Assembly: GCA_005281725.1 (NCBI GenBank)
Contig: SSBO01000009.1
Location: 9,145,795 to 9,209,794 of the forward strand
DNA length: 64,000 nucleotides
Source: Wuchereria bancrofti
Lineage: Eukaryota; Nematoda; Chromadorea; Rhabditida; Onchocercidae
Reading direction: 5' to 3'
Of this stretch, positions 27,401 to 39,842 are shown piece after piece. Numbering within the stretch: position 1 is the first letter of the stretch; every line of letters starts with the position of its first letter. The notes under the pieces were generated by a model that worked only from the letters and a program-made list of their open reading frames with translations, did not search any database and was not told the DNA's origin. Made by a program: the position numbers and the translations under genes.

Positions 27401-27498
27401 GTTGATGTTTCATCATTTTTTCCATCTTCATCACTACTTGTCGAATCTAATGGATTTGTCGCTGTTGTTTCACCTTTTCCATTGATAATTTCAGCCAT
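18471..27498 (-). CDS. snx-6: SNX-6, SNX5/SNX6-type PX-BAR sorting nexin
   Basis: Twelve exons in transcript order: 27498-27364, 27003-26917, 26628-26494, 26377-26256, 25964-25841, 25466-25374, 25180-25072, 20712-20585, 20318-20241, 19829-19734, 19320-19171 and 18512-18471. Phases agree throughout, giving 432 residues. SNX5/6 proteins pair with SNX1/2 as the SNX-BAR part of retromer and shape tubules for endosome-to-Golgi and recycling traffic. The first 60 residues are acidic and Ser/Thr-rich. A PX domain follows ([39 protein letters not shown]), then a BAR domain with the family blocks [31 protein letters not shown] and [27 protein letters not shown] domains of this subgroup lack canonical PI3P binding. 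Intron 7 is 4.4 kb. ATG 27498 is the first in frame. The gene is head-to-head with spat-1. Confidence 0.95.
20713..25071 (-). other. Large intron 7 of snx-6
   Basis: This 4.4 kb gap sits between SRLRK and IADSYARIG, which are adjacent in SNX5/6 proteins, so no coding exon is missing. The intron is AT-rich with many poly-A tracts and purine runs (21890-22000, 22680-22740). No transposon, RNA gene or nested gene was recognised. Confidence 0.7.
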
Positions 27499-28064
27499 AT
27501 TATTCACCTCTTCTTTCTCACTACCTTCATAATTACGATTTTTTTCAGTAAAATTAATTTTTAATCAAATGCTTTATCCAAATATAAACGAGAAACTCAA
27601 ATAATTAAAATTTGGATCAAATTCAAAATTCAAAAGTCGAATTACTTCAATTCAAAAATTAATTCCTTTCATTCCATTCAATAAAACATATGTATGTGAA
27701 GACGGATAAATTAAAACTAAGCCATCAAATAAATCGACATAACACGATCGTATAAATGAATTTACAGGAACCAAAAAGAAAAAAGTGAAATTAAATGCAG
27801 AAATTTGGATGAAATAAATTAAGTAAAGGAGTAAATCGATTAAAAAAAAAACCAAATGCCACCCTCCCCAACTGACTTCTTCAATAACATCAATCATAAA
27901 CAACATGAAACATCAACTTAGCACACCAGCAAAAGCATTCACCTATCTTTTCCACTTAAAAGTTTTTGATCTTTAATTTTTAAAATTTTATCAATTACAA
28001 AATTTGCTGAAAATTAACAAAACAAAACTATATTTGTAAACATACTATAATGGTATTCTGAATA

Positions 28065-28196
28065 GATAAATGGAGTGGAATTATTAATAATAATACTGGA
28101 ATAATTACAAGTCTTTTTCTTTTTCTTAAAAGAATTTTATAATTTATCGTAGATTTGCAGTATTTTCACAGCATAAATAATTCCACTCCATTTATC
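28065..28196. repeat. 21-bp perfect inverted repeats flanking about 90 bp (MITE-like)
   Basis: The left arm at 28065-28085 begins GATAAATGGAGTGG; the right arm at 28176-28196 is its exact reverse complement. The 132-bp unit is flanked on both sides by ATA, which could be a 3-bp target duplication. Size and structure fit a small non-autonomous DNA transposon, or a hairpin-forming transcript. Confidence 0.55.
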
Positions 28197-28410
28197 ATAA
28201 TAACACTGATGACATGTAAGAGTACTCAGGTATACAATATTGCATAAATTATATGTATTTACTTACTTTTAAGATGAATTTTAAACATTTCGGTATTTAA
28301 CTTTGACAAAACATAAGTATGTAATTACTTAATTAGCAGCTTATAATGTAATCATATGGTTTAGCATCAAATTTACTAAGTTAACGCATTCACATATGTA
28401 TTACTAAGGA

Positions 28411-28578
28411 CTGTAAAATAATCCTAATATTTCTAATCTGGAATATTTTTTGTTAGCATTTGTGAAAATCAAGTAAAACATTACATTGTATAAAAAAATG
28501 TAAAATAATCTAATCCTAATAATTCTAATTTAAAATATTTTTTGTTAACGTACGTGAAAGTCAAATAAATCATTATGT
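28411..28578. repeat. Diverged tandem duplication, about 85 bp unit
   Basis: Two consecutive copies begin GTAAAATAATC and share TAATATTTCTAAT-like and ATATTTTTTGTTA blocks followed by a GTGAAAxTCAA segment. The second copy starts near 28500. It lies in the shared snx-6/spat-1 upstream region. Confidence 0.55.
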
Positions 28579-29125
28579 CGCGTAGGAAAATCTAAAACAC
28601 ATAAATGACGACGAGACGCGACGTCATATATTTGTGCCACACTGATTTGGTCGGAATAATATTTTCAAACCTTTCTCTAAAATTTTCAACTGATAATTTC
28701 AAATGGAAACAGTGCGTTGTGATACTTTCATTCATCTTTTCATTTTTTTTTTCCTTTATTTCTTTTGAATATCTTTTGAACTCTCTGATTTATGACCTTT
28801 ACATCTATCACTTTCATATCATATTTTGATTATATTTTTATTGATATCTTCTCCAATCTTTTTGTTTTTTATTTTTTACATCTTTCCATTATACTTTCAT
28901 GACCTTTTTTTCTTCTTCAATATTCTTATATTTCATTATTTTTCAGAAAGAATAATTTTGATTTGGTTTTACAAATTTTTAAATTTTCACTTTTTTGTTT
29001 TTCTCCTACGAAGATATTACTTGTATTACAAATGAAAGGATATCTTACTAAAACTTTGATGGTTTTCTTAAATTTTAAGCTTATTGTTGTAGAAACATTA
29101 AACAGAAAAAAAAAAAAACGGTTGT

Positions 29126-29127
29126 AG
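29126..29127 (+). other. Candidate splice-leader acceptor of spat-1
   Basis: GGTTGTAG ends four bases before ATG 29132, after an A-rich stretch. The short distance fits trans-splicing in nematodes. The preceding sequence is not strongly pyrimidine-rich, so the call is modest. Confidence 0.4.
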
Positions 29128-29131
29128 GCCA

Positions 29132-32082
29132 ATGAATATAACTGATGATTCTGATCCGGACATATACGACAAACCTAAATTTAATAGTACAGTACTGGGA
29201 TTGGATGAACGATCACATATACGAGAAGAGAGCGAAAATACCCGACAGAATGGTAATTACTTCTAGTCTTCATTTTTTTTTTCACAGTTTTAAAATTTTC
29301 TCGATTACTGAAAGATGTCAAATTTTTGATTTAGCCTTGATAATTTAAATTTTCATTCAAATTCCTCTTTCATGTGCAAACACTTTTCACAGTGCATTCT
29401 TTTTTGAAGTTATTAAGTTCCAAGGAGTTTGCACAATATTCGCATTTATAGCTTTGAAATTATCTCCGATTCCGAAAGATCAAGTGCAGTTCATAGGTTC
29501 CAATTGCAATTTATTATCGGAGCAACAACACTTTCATAATTCCGAAGAATGCTCGGAGCTTCAAGATTCTGATACAAAAGTTCTTTTTATTTATTTGAAA
29601 TTTCTTCTTTCAAGTTATTAAGTTCCAAAAACAAATCTGAGAATCTTAAATGTTTATTTTGACTAATTTGAATTAAAAGTTTGAAAATTTAAATAAGTAA
29701 TATATAGTACAGCGAAAGGAAAGCCAAGAACAATATTATTTTGCTTGTTTTTTACATATAGCAAGTACAATTTTTCTTTGGCGATTGTAATGACTATTTT
29801 AAATTACTGACATGGATACAAACGAACATTAAATGAGACCAGTTACTTTTGTCAGAAACTATGCTATTATTCACGAATATTATTCTTGAAGTACTTATTA
29901 ATAGTCTGGTAGATTTGAATTTGAATTAAAAGTTTGAAAATTTAAATAAGTAATAGTTTAATACTGAAAAATTTCCTTTGACAAATCTGTGGGTAATTTT
30001 GTTTCGGGACATCCGCTTGAGGATAAAGTAATTTTCAGGTTAAAAAAATAAAGCTTAGAGAGGATGCATCGTCATCATTTGTAGAATCAAATTCTAAATC
30101 TTCTGAAGCTAATAAAGAAAATGTAGAAATAACTACTACTTTGGAGTCCAACATTCTTTCTGAAAGATCGATTCGACTGAAGTTAGTTGAAATTTATTCA
30201 TTTAATTAAAGCGATATTTCAGCAGTATATAATTCATCAGATTTTTTTGAAATTTTCTTGAACCATATTGTATTGATTTGTTTCATTTCTACTTAAGGAA
30301 TAATAGTACTGCACGTTCTCACATAACAAATCCATTCGACAGTGATATGGGAAGCCTTTGTGCAACCACATACAGTCCAAGTCTTTTTAATAACTCTAAG
30401 GTTAGTTTTTCTTCATTTATATGATTATTATTTTTAAATTTTCTAAATCTTTCAAATATTTTTTAATATTTATCAACTATTATGCTTTTTTTTTTATTTT
30501 ATTTTAATTTTTCAGAGAAATGTAGAATGTGAAACTCCAGAAAAATCATTTCGTTGGTCAATTGGACAAATGGCAGATTTTCATCCGGCGGTTATTGATG
30601 AAGCTGAATCAATGTGTCAAACACCGTTGGTTTTCATTCGTTTTGCTTTCCAAATAGCATCATTTCTTTGATAAACAGATAATTCAAAGATAATCAGGAA
30701 ATTGTACGATGGCTTTCTTTTCAGTGATTCAGTTGAAGACGCTCAAATAAATAAAGCTATTGATAAATTTTGGGCATCCCAAAAATATGTGTTACCATCT
30801 CCTTATTTTGTACGTTTTCTTCATGATTAATATAAGTGGAAGTTTATTCTGTATCCTTGCATCAACCAAATAGCAATTGTCGCGAAACATAATGATAATT
30901 GGCATCAGATTTTATCTCATTCGATGTGTGTAAAATCCTCACCGAAGAACTTATAGAATGTTTCAAATAAGAATTTTAACACTTTTATTTTATACGAAAA
31001 GAAATCAGAATATTTTTAGAAAAATGTGAGGAATTTTACATATTGTGCCATCTAGGATTGGCTTACATACGTAGTAAAGTCTTCATTTTAGGTGAAAGGA
31101 TCGGCTAATTCAGAACAAGACAGTAGTCCAAGTGCGATAAGGAGAATGCGAGCTTTGGTATGTTGAATTCGTATTTGTAAACCATACTTGCTGAATATGG
31201 CATTTTATGCATAATTTTTATTAATTATATCGAAATATAGCATGTAAGACCGTTTACGCTTTTATTGACATCAATATTGCTTTGAATTTTTTTTTTTTTA
31301 GCTATTAAGGATTCTGTTGAATGTTAGAATTTTTATAGGTACAGGAATCTCCGTTTGCTCGTCCATCTCCTCGGTCTATTCAATCAGGACGATCTGTTGA
31401 AGTGCAAACTATGTTTACATTTCCACCAAACCTTGACTTAATAGGACTTCTAGGTTGTTTATTCACAAACATAGAAGTGTTTTACTTTTCTAAGATTGTC
31501 TTATTAAATTAATATATTTGAAGCGAAATAACAGAAGTAGTAGGAGCGAAATAATATAGCAAATAGTTTTGTTATATCAGTATCATTATTTTTTACTTTA
31601 TATCTAAGATCATTTTAGCGTCGAACTGTCTCACTTGACATATAACATCAGTTAATGAATTTTTGTATTTTACTTTAGGCTTTTTTAGGCAAATGCTTTC
31701 AGTATGAGGAAGGTGAGGTGCCGATTTTTGAAGCAAACTTATCACTGAATACATTGCGCCGCAAGCTTTTCCTCGATGCATTGTCATCTCAAACAAACAC
31801 CGAAAATGAAAATGACAGTTCGATAGCAATAGCTACTGATGACAACTACAATGACCATAAACCATTTGGCCATGAACGTCCAGCATGGTATCGCTCAGTA
31901 AGTCTATTGTATATTTTGTGCCGAAAGAATTAGTATTAGAATTGAGTACTAATCAGTTTTTGTTGCAGAATGATGAGATATCAACAAGGAAAGTTTCATT
32001 TGATGGTATTATAAATCCAAATGAAGAGGCTGAAATCAATAATCGTTTGCTTTCTCCAGACATTTCACCAATAAAAAATTAG
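29132..32082 (+). CDS. spat-1: SPAT-1, protein aurora borealis (Bora) homologue
   Basis: Ten exons: 29132-29252, 29452-29579, 30039-30181, 30298-30400, 30516-30625, 30725-30809, 31092-31157, 31339-31453, 31689-31897 and 31969-32082 (TAG). Phases are consistent and give 397 residues. Bora is the largely disordered cofactor through which CDK1 and Aurora A activate PLK1 at mitotic entry; SPAT-1 does this in the worm embryo. Family marks: NPFDSDMG and SPSLF (157-161), FRWSIGQMADFHP (177-189), AIDKFW...YVLPSPYF (to 230), QTMFTFPPNLD (275-285) with LLG, and LRRKLFLD and LSPDISPIKN near the end. Many Ser/Thr-Pro sites fit regulation by CDK1 and PLK1. Exon 2 is needed because exon 1 joined directly to exon 3 hits a stop. 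For exon 9 the second of two nearby acceptors (31687-31688) keeps the frame. Converges on wdr-20. Confidence 0.9.
29666..29955 (+). repeat. Exact 37-bp direct repeat within spat-1 intron 2
   Basis: The copy at 29666-29702 recurs at 29919-29955 with no difference seen; both begin ATTTGAATTAAAAGTTTG. They are 253 bases apart and share no obvious longer homology. Confidence 0.6.
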
Positions 32083-33752
32083 TCAGTTTTATATATTCAC
32101 CCTTTTTTTGAAATACAAATTTAAAATATTCTAGTGTTAAGTTCTTAACAGATTACTTAGGAATATCATTTTTGCATTATCGAGCACAGACTTTATTTGA
32201 AAAAGTTAATAGTTATTAAACCGTTTTGCATGAACTCAGTTTATTATCCCTCCAATAGAAAAATTCATTAGGGAATATAATATGTTAATAATTAAACTTT
32301 GAAGGGTGTTATCAAGCCAGGTCCCGCCGATAAAATAACCGCAAAATATGGCGCTTGCTATCAGCTAAGAAGAAATCAAATAATGTCATGAAAAAATCAA
32401 ATACGTTTTTTGTTGTACGATTCTCCGAGATGATGAGGAAAAAAGAATAAAATTTAGGGTACGCATAAATGTGTTATTTATTAAATTGTATTTATTAAAT
32501 ACAAATAATTTTATTATTACTTACCAAGCAATTTGATAAAGATTTACAAATGTTCGCATAAATTACTATTGATACAGTTTAGGGTGCAGTAATACTAGCA
32601 ACATGTATCAGAAGCCGTATGTTTATACATCAATTTTAAATTAGGTCGATTACACTACTACTATATAAAATCAAACGCCTGCAATATACATGAAAAATTA
32701 AAATTAAATCAAAACAGTATTATAAATAAGAAAGTGACTAAACCGTAAAAGTTACAAACCAAAATTGTGTACGATAATTTAATGAGAAAATTCGAACTTC
32801 GGCAACTGCAACTTACACATCTTTCATTTTACTTAATATCTTGCAACAACTTTTCAAATTTCATATTAACCCGTGTAAACATTCTTGACTACCAGCTTGA
32901 AATAACTCAGAGAAATTTCTGAACTGGACCAAATAACATTAGAATACACGTATTCATCAAATAATATTAACTTATAAAAGTACTTTAGAAAAACATATAA
33001 AACTTTCACATGGAAAGATAGGAAATGAAACTAAACAACCGCAAAAGTATAAGCAGTACGAAAGATGATGCTTTCCCAACTCACCATTTTCATTAAAATC
33101 TAACTTTAAAACTACAACTGAAAATGATGAACAAATAGTCTTAATAATAGAATATGTGAAGCACCTTTACAATGTGTCAAATTTGCCCTGAAATTATATG
33201 TTCATTATCACTCTCGTGATACCCCGTACTGCACCAACAAATTTCTTATCACAACACTACAAAATAAGAAATCACCGAGATGAAGAGAAATTAAAAAGAA
33301 AAAATTGCTTTTCAAGTTTCCAGCATTACCTGACAACAACAAAAAAAAAAAAAAAAAAGACAAGAAATAGGGAACCAGCAACTGCTATATCCTTTCAATT
33401 CTAACATTAAAATTATTTAATAAGGAAGATTGGAACGATAAGCAAATCTGATGACAGTTTTTCAAAACTACGAAATGATCGAATTTCTAGTGTAAAATAA
33501 TAAAAGGCCGAACTGTTGGCATCTTGAAACAAAAGAGAAAAAATAAGTTATGAAAAGATTGCAGCGACAAGCATAACATATTAATATGCAATTCTTCCAA
33601 ATGTTATCCTCAAATTTTTGTAGAGGACAAACACATTACTACAAAAATTACTTAAAGAAACTATGACACAAAACTGTCTAATCAATTGATAACAGAAACA
33701 GTACCAATGCTTCTCTAGCAAAACCCGCTTCCTGAAGACTAGATATATTAAT
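32083..33752. other. Convergent gap between the 3' ends of spat-1 and wdr-20
   Basis: It holds the 3' untranslated regions of both genes. Several short open frames occur (for example 33198-33404, ending in a poly-Lys run from poly-A), but none looks coding. The segment 32320-33350 is slightly less AT-rich than typical intergenic DNA here. No RNA gene was recognised. Confidence 0.45.
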
Positions 33753-36700
33753 TCAAACTACAGTTCCACTGAGATTAACTGGAATCGGTGAATTCATTGA
33801 GGGCCGCTGCATCACTGCCTTAAATTTGATTATTTTAAAGTCTATTAATTGACATAATACCTTATTATTTTCAATATTGAAATAATTTCATTCTACTAGC
33901 CAAGAAAAACATATCTCATTTCCATCCTTTCAGCAAACAGCTTAATTTCACATAAATGCCGCCTGATTGCATGCAACTTAAGCTTCATAAATGATACATA
34001 AGTTAAAAGGTTTGATATTTACTACGACAAATAAACACTGTAAGAAATGTGATACACAAAATTTTCAGTGTAAGTGATTGTTAGAAAACAATCGCTGATA
34101 TTTTTCCTCAAATATTAATAGAAAGAAAGAGAGAGAGAGAGAGAAAAAGAAAAAAAAAACTTTATGGTTCAAAAAGACATTTCATAGTACCTTGCCTGGT
34201 CGAGCCCAAGTTAATATGAAACCTTCTTGACATGCAGTTACCACGCAATCTTCACGAAATATTAATCCCGTTAATCGTTCATGAGCGATTTTCTTACAAA
34301 TCAGTGGTTCAATTATAGCTATTTCTTCCATTCGTGGACATACCGGTGTTCCCAAGAATTTCGCTGAATTTTCTTTATCTTTCTCATTTGCTATAGCAGT
34401 TGAATGATTTTTGTTCCACCTATAAGAAAGTTCAGAATTTAAAAAATTTTTCTCTGTGTATCAATTATTTTTTTTTTCTTTTCACATATATTTGATAATA
34501 TGCAAGTAGTGTGTCTCATGCTCTCTCGTTTTCTCACCTTCATACACACATATAACTTACCTGTCATGTGAACTACCAGTCAATTTCGCAGCAAAACTAA
34601 AACCACGTTTGTGTTTTTTCTCTTTGCCATGTGATCGTTCTCGAACGTCAATAGTCGCAGGTTTTGCTGATTCCATGTTTGTACACATTACCACATTCTG
34701 TACATTAAATACAGTAATCGTTCCAAAAAAAGAAAAAAGAAACAAATAATGCAAATATACCTTTCCATTTTTGCTAAAATTTCACTAAAAGATTCACAAT
34801 ATAATAATTTAAGAAGAAAAAAAATACCTGATCAGTTCCAATTGAAATAACAGTTGATGTACGATGGGTGGGTGTTGTCTGTCTCAATATATTTTCCGTT
34901 AAATCCCATAAACATAGCTGTGTATCATGACCCACTGAACCAATTCTAAAAAGCGACGTAAATATGGTATAAATTGTTAAAACATACGAAAAACAATAAA
35001 TACAAAAAAATAAATAAATACAAAACTAAAATGATTTTAAAATCAAAAACCAAGAAAAGAAACAGTTGTGGAATCAATGAATCATTAATAAATTTTATAT
35101 AGGCATGTTGTAGGCTTTTTGGCATACTGTTAATCAGCAAGATAGTTTTTACCGTATTTTTATTCTAACAAAATACCTGATTACAACAGATAATAAGCTA
35201 TTACAATAAACTTTAACCATCTTAGAATCAAATCTCACATAGTCCAATCAACTACGGATTAAGTAAAAGATTTAAAAGATAAAGCTGAAATCTTTCGAGT
35301 TCTGTCCGGAATAAAATGCATAGATAAACCTGTAAGTAACACCCATATTGGTATAAGCGCCGCCGGTTACAGATAACAAAGAAAGAGAATCTTTCCGTGT
35401 TCGTGTTTGAACATTTGACTGCGTCCCACCTCGAACATTCGGCACCGAATCACCATCTGAAATATTTCTATTCGTACCTAATTATTTTTACTATACACAG
35501 AATAAGCAACAACAATTAAGCATGTTGCTAAACTTGAAGTTAAACAATAACAAAACTGAAGTCAAAAACTTCTAACAAAACATCTGCAAAAGGAAGAAAA
35601 AAATCAACGCACGAAAATCAAGAAAAGTACTTATTAATACTACTGTATGTTTTATTACTGCAATCATTGTAACTATTTTTCAATTAATATTATTTATCAT
35701 ATACTTACTACTCACATTCTTCTTTCTGTTGAAATATTTAAAGCAACGTTTTAGTAAACAAATTCGTGGTATGATAAGTAATTAAAAACCGTTTAGAAAA
35801 ACGAACTCGAATTTTTAAAAGAAGATAATGGAACAGAGGTTGAAGTTGACTGCAGATCACCAAGAGATGATGGTCCATTGAATTGTACATTATTGATAAG
35901 TATACGATTTACTGACTGCGCAGCTGAACCTATTAAAACAAATAGAATCTTTGCAATGTGTGGTAAAGGAGAACAGTGAATAAGCCTGTTGAGAAAAGCA
36001 ATAGTAAATATTTGTGAAACTTTTAGGAAATACACTGTTATATGAAATTTATAAAAGAGATGAACTACAACCTTTTATGAGGAAGGTATCAAAAGATCAC
36101 TTCATCAAGAGATTAAGACCTTTTTTAACAACCATTAAGGAATCATTGAAAGATGCATAGCATTCCACTGATCCAATTGAAACCATATTAAGGATGCTTG
36201 CTTTCAATATGATTTGCAAAATGTTTAAATCTTAGCACTCTTAAAGAAAATAACAAACTTTTGAATAGCATATCATTGGTATTTAAACTTGATGGTTGCA
36301 AATCTTCTTCAGAACCAAGATCAACTGGGATACCTGAGTGACCGACAGTATCTGATCCACATGACGTATAAGGATCGAAAGCTACCTAAAATTAACGTAT
36401 TTAAAAGCACATCAATCAAAATATGCTACAGTCTCTTTTATGAGAACGTAATTTAAGTAACTAATCAAAAACCCATAGTTCCGTCATAGAATCAAAAATT
36501 CTCAGCTGAAGTTATTGATATTTCAAACAAGAAGATTATGGTGTGTTTTTAAATGCTTAAAAACTTCAAAATATAGTTCAGACTTTGAAAGTTTCAAAAT
36601 TACTTCATTTCCTTCAGTTATCAAAAACTCAGGAATTTTTCAGATAAAAATATGGCGTTTTTTCTTCTTTTTTACAGCCTCACATGTTTAAGATAAATAC

Positions 36701-39700
36701 AAAAAATGGGAAACTTACTTTAGAAATCCAACTTCTATGTCCTTGACCTCGACAAACAACCCGCTTCTCCACAACCGAGTAAACAGTTATTAAATCATCT
36801 TCACCACCAGTAACAATGTATCGTGCATCGGGACTCCACGCTAGACAAAGTAATCCACCAAAATAGGATTTCATATAAGCCAGTAATTCCATTGTATGGT
36901 AATTGAAAATTCTCAAAAAACCGTCCTAAAAAAATAAAATTAATGGAGAAATATTTTTTTTTTATGTATTAAACCTTAAAATTAGCGCACAACTATGGAG
37001 TGATCAGTGACATACAAATTTTGGACTCCATGGATAGTATCATATCAATACGAAGATTTTGCTGCGAAGATACATGAACTTGGTTCAAAATAAGTATGAT
37101 ATCATAATTTTGATTTGACTTTCGATCCTAAAGCTAATTTGTGTGAATTATTAAATCCAGTTTTAAATGATAATTCCCCCTCCTTTTAGCTAAGTGATTT
37201 TACTTTTAATGCAGATATGTTTTAAGTTCTTGGCTTTGAAGAAAACAAGTGAAGAAAATAACGGAAAAAACGAGGTAAGTTAATACAATAGAATTATGAA
37301 AACAGTAAATATGAATTGCAAGCTTTTCATTTAATAGTTACTGATTACCTGACTGACTGTAGCAAGCAATTTGGTGTCGTCACTGGGAGAGAATGCAAAT
37401 TCATGAAGCGTACCACTTCCAACTGCCCAACGATAAACTGGATTCCTTGACGTTTTGGTTTTACAAGTATAAATTGTATATCCGTCTCCCTAAAATTGTA
37501 AAGTTAAGCATATATTGAATCGCTTGGTTCCACTGTTTATTCAGATTAGTTTCTCTTGCCTGAAGGGCTAAGTTTGAGAAAATATTGAAAATTTACCTGC
37601 TTGAAAACTTGATAAACAGGAGGTGATGGATTGCAGGGTAAATTCTCGTTGTATAAGTATGCATTACCACTGGAATGGGATGCTAGAAAACATTGCTGCT
37701 GACCTGCAATTTTTTTTTGAATGCAAACAAATGACATGGAAGTTTGAAATAGCTGGTTTTAAGAGCCACAGCATTCATCAATTTAAAGACACATTTCCAA
37801 AAATTAACTAAGAAGTATAATTCTAGCAAAAATTTTTTCTTTTGAATTTCAATTTGAATAACAAAAATGGCTCACCAGGGATCCACTTCAAACAAGTTAC
37901 TGCAGTTTTGTCAATTAATCTATCTTCATTATATAGCCGACTGATTTGCAAATCGTTTCGAAATGGATCAATAAGCTGAATTTGTCCAGCAGAGAAACCG
38001 ATTATCAAGCTGACAATTATCACTGCTATCATTTCTTTCTTTCTTTTTTTGCAGCTTTTTACTTTATTTTGTTAGTTATCCCAAGTCATTCAAAAAAAAG
38101 AAAAAAAAACAGAAAAGAAATTATTTTGTAAGAATGTAGAGAAAGTTAATTGTACCTCATCATTTCATTTCTCTAAGCAATAGCATGGCCAAATCTAATA
38201 CAAACAAAGCAAGATTTTTTTACCCATTAGGGGATTTTTGCTTCCAAAATATGTTTCGTAATGCGAACACAAAATTAAAAGTGACGAGTAAACATCAAAA
38301 AGTAAATACTACGTATTCGAACGGTAATCATCACATATCGTAACCAATTTACCACGCTATTCTTGTGTTGTTTCCAAAACAAAGTAAGGTACAGGGGATA
38401 TAAAAAACTGATAATACTACCATACATCTAGTATTGTTTGTTCCGCTTATTATATAATAATGCATAATCGTTGGTTTTAAATAAGATTATTGTAAACAAC
38501 CTAAAATACACCGAATGTTGCTTAATTTAAAAGTAAGAGATGTTAAAAGAACCTGCATGAAGTTGTGGTAGCGGTTTCTTGATTAAAATCATGCGATGTA
38601 GGATAAGTACCTTTATATACTCGCTTATCAATTGGCTTATTCAAATCGACAGCACTTTGAACACCTCTGAAATTAACCTATGTGTGGCTTATAGTAATGA
38701 TTATATATAAAATTTGGTATAATTTACGAAGTCGAACAAATCCTTATAAGTCAAACCTCTAAATGCCTTCCCTAAGATAAGGTGTAAAGGAAATCCTAAA
38801 GAATTTTTTGATAACCTTAACAGTAAAAATATCGAAATTAAATTACTAAAACGTACCGATAAACAAAAACATATAATTCACGGCCAACATTGAAGCATAT
38901 TCGATCGTTACTGGTACTAACATCAGATTCCGAATAAGCAGGGGAATCACTTTCATCCAAATTATGTTCCAAATCCGTATCTAACACCAAATTGCGCAAT
39001 GTTGGTATGCTACCGTTCAACATCATATTTTCAATAGATTCGTGTTGTTGTGAAGTGGATGCCGTCGGACGAATAGTTAGAAAGGATACGCGAACAGGTG
39101 CGTTACCAACATTATTACCACCCTGATGACAGAAATTGTTGAATTTCGATTTTCCCAAAATAACAGTTATAATGTCCTATCCAACAATGTACATTCAAAG
39201 TCACAAAATCTTCAAGCAACCAATAATTGAAGAGTAATGTGATGTGAAATTAAGCATAACAAATGTTTCTCAATCTGTGGTATCATCTCAAAAAAAAAAA
39301 AAACCCATTATTTTTTCATGCAAGAAATGTATAACCAATAAGATCCATTTGTCCAGTTTCTTTTTTTTTTTTAATAAGAAAAACTGAAGCAAACTCATGT
39401 CTCGATGCCCCTACAGAAATTGACTTTTTAGAAACTTATCAATCCATTATTAAATCTCATTTAGTGAACGTCCAGGAAAGCGTTAAAGTTAATAGAAAGG
39501 AAGTTAAAACTTCAGAAGTTTTCTTCCCAGAATGCTTTTTCTAACAACTTTACTTTTCCCCTTTTTAAATGTTCATATAAAATGAACGTAGCTCTTATAG
39601 TGAATTTCCGTAATAAATTTCCATACCATCTATAACTCTTGAAACTTAATTTAGTAAAAAACCTGATTTAACGCGACGCGATTTGGCCGTGAATATTCGG

Positions 39701-39842
39701 AAAGAGTCATTTGTCTATAAACACCTTCACGTGTGATGAAATGAGTTTTCAAATCCTCTTTGGTCGTATTCAGTTGTTGAACGGATGATGAGTCAAGCGC
39801 GCTCCCGGCGGCTAACTGACTGCTCGTATTCATTGCATACAT
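33753..39842 (-). CDS. wdr-20: WDR-20, WD-repeat activator of USP12/USP46 deubiquitinases
   Basis: Fourteen exons in transcript order: 39842-39663, 39122-38857, 38666-38553, 38009-37876, 37703-37597, 37489-37349, 36925-36719, 36385-36259, 35929-35807, 35456-35330, 34945-34828, 34697-34561, 34419-34191 and 33818-33753 (TGA). The phases close exactly and give 691 residues. WDR20 and its paralogue DMWD bind USP12/USP46 with WDR48 and stimulate deubiquitination; in worms this affects glutamate receptor GLR-1. Family blocks: NKPIDKRVYKGT, GFSAGQIQLIDP, CLKWIPGE, LASHSSGNAYLYN, FLRIFNYHTMEL, YFGGLLCLAWSPDARYIVTGGEDD, DTQLCLWDLTENIL, and the C-terminal LGTPVCPR, CKKIAHERLT and ACQEGFILTWARPGK. A Ser-rich insert (exons 8-10) splits the later WD repeats, as in the family. 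ATG 39842 is the first in frame; MNTSSQ nine bases on is the alternative. The last exon is short but in frame. Confidence 0.93.

Larger units (their letters stand above)
27499..29131. promoter_or_regulatory. Divergent intergenic region between snx-6 and spat-1
   Basis: The 1.6 kb region must hold the promoters of both divergent genes. It contains a 21-bp perfect inverted repeat (28065-28085 and 28176-28196) and a diverged tandem duplication (28411-28578), each given separately. The long open frames here (28605-29035) are Phe/Ile/Tyr-rich and judged chance. No TATA box or clear motif was recognised. Confidence 0.5.

Noticed and set aside
28605..29035. Two plus-strand frames upstream of spat-1
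   Set aside because: Phe/Ile/Tyr-rich from T-rich DNA, no conserved motif, and located in the promoter region.
31679..31688. First of two acceptors for spat-1 exon 9
   Set aside because: Using the AG at 31677-31678 breaks the frame; the second AG at 31687-31688 keeps LLGKCFQYEE as in Bora.
31593..31829. Minus-strand frame in spat-1 exon 9
   Set aside because: Antisense shadow of the Bora C-terminal exon.
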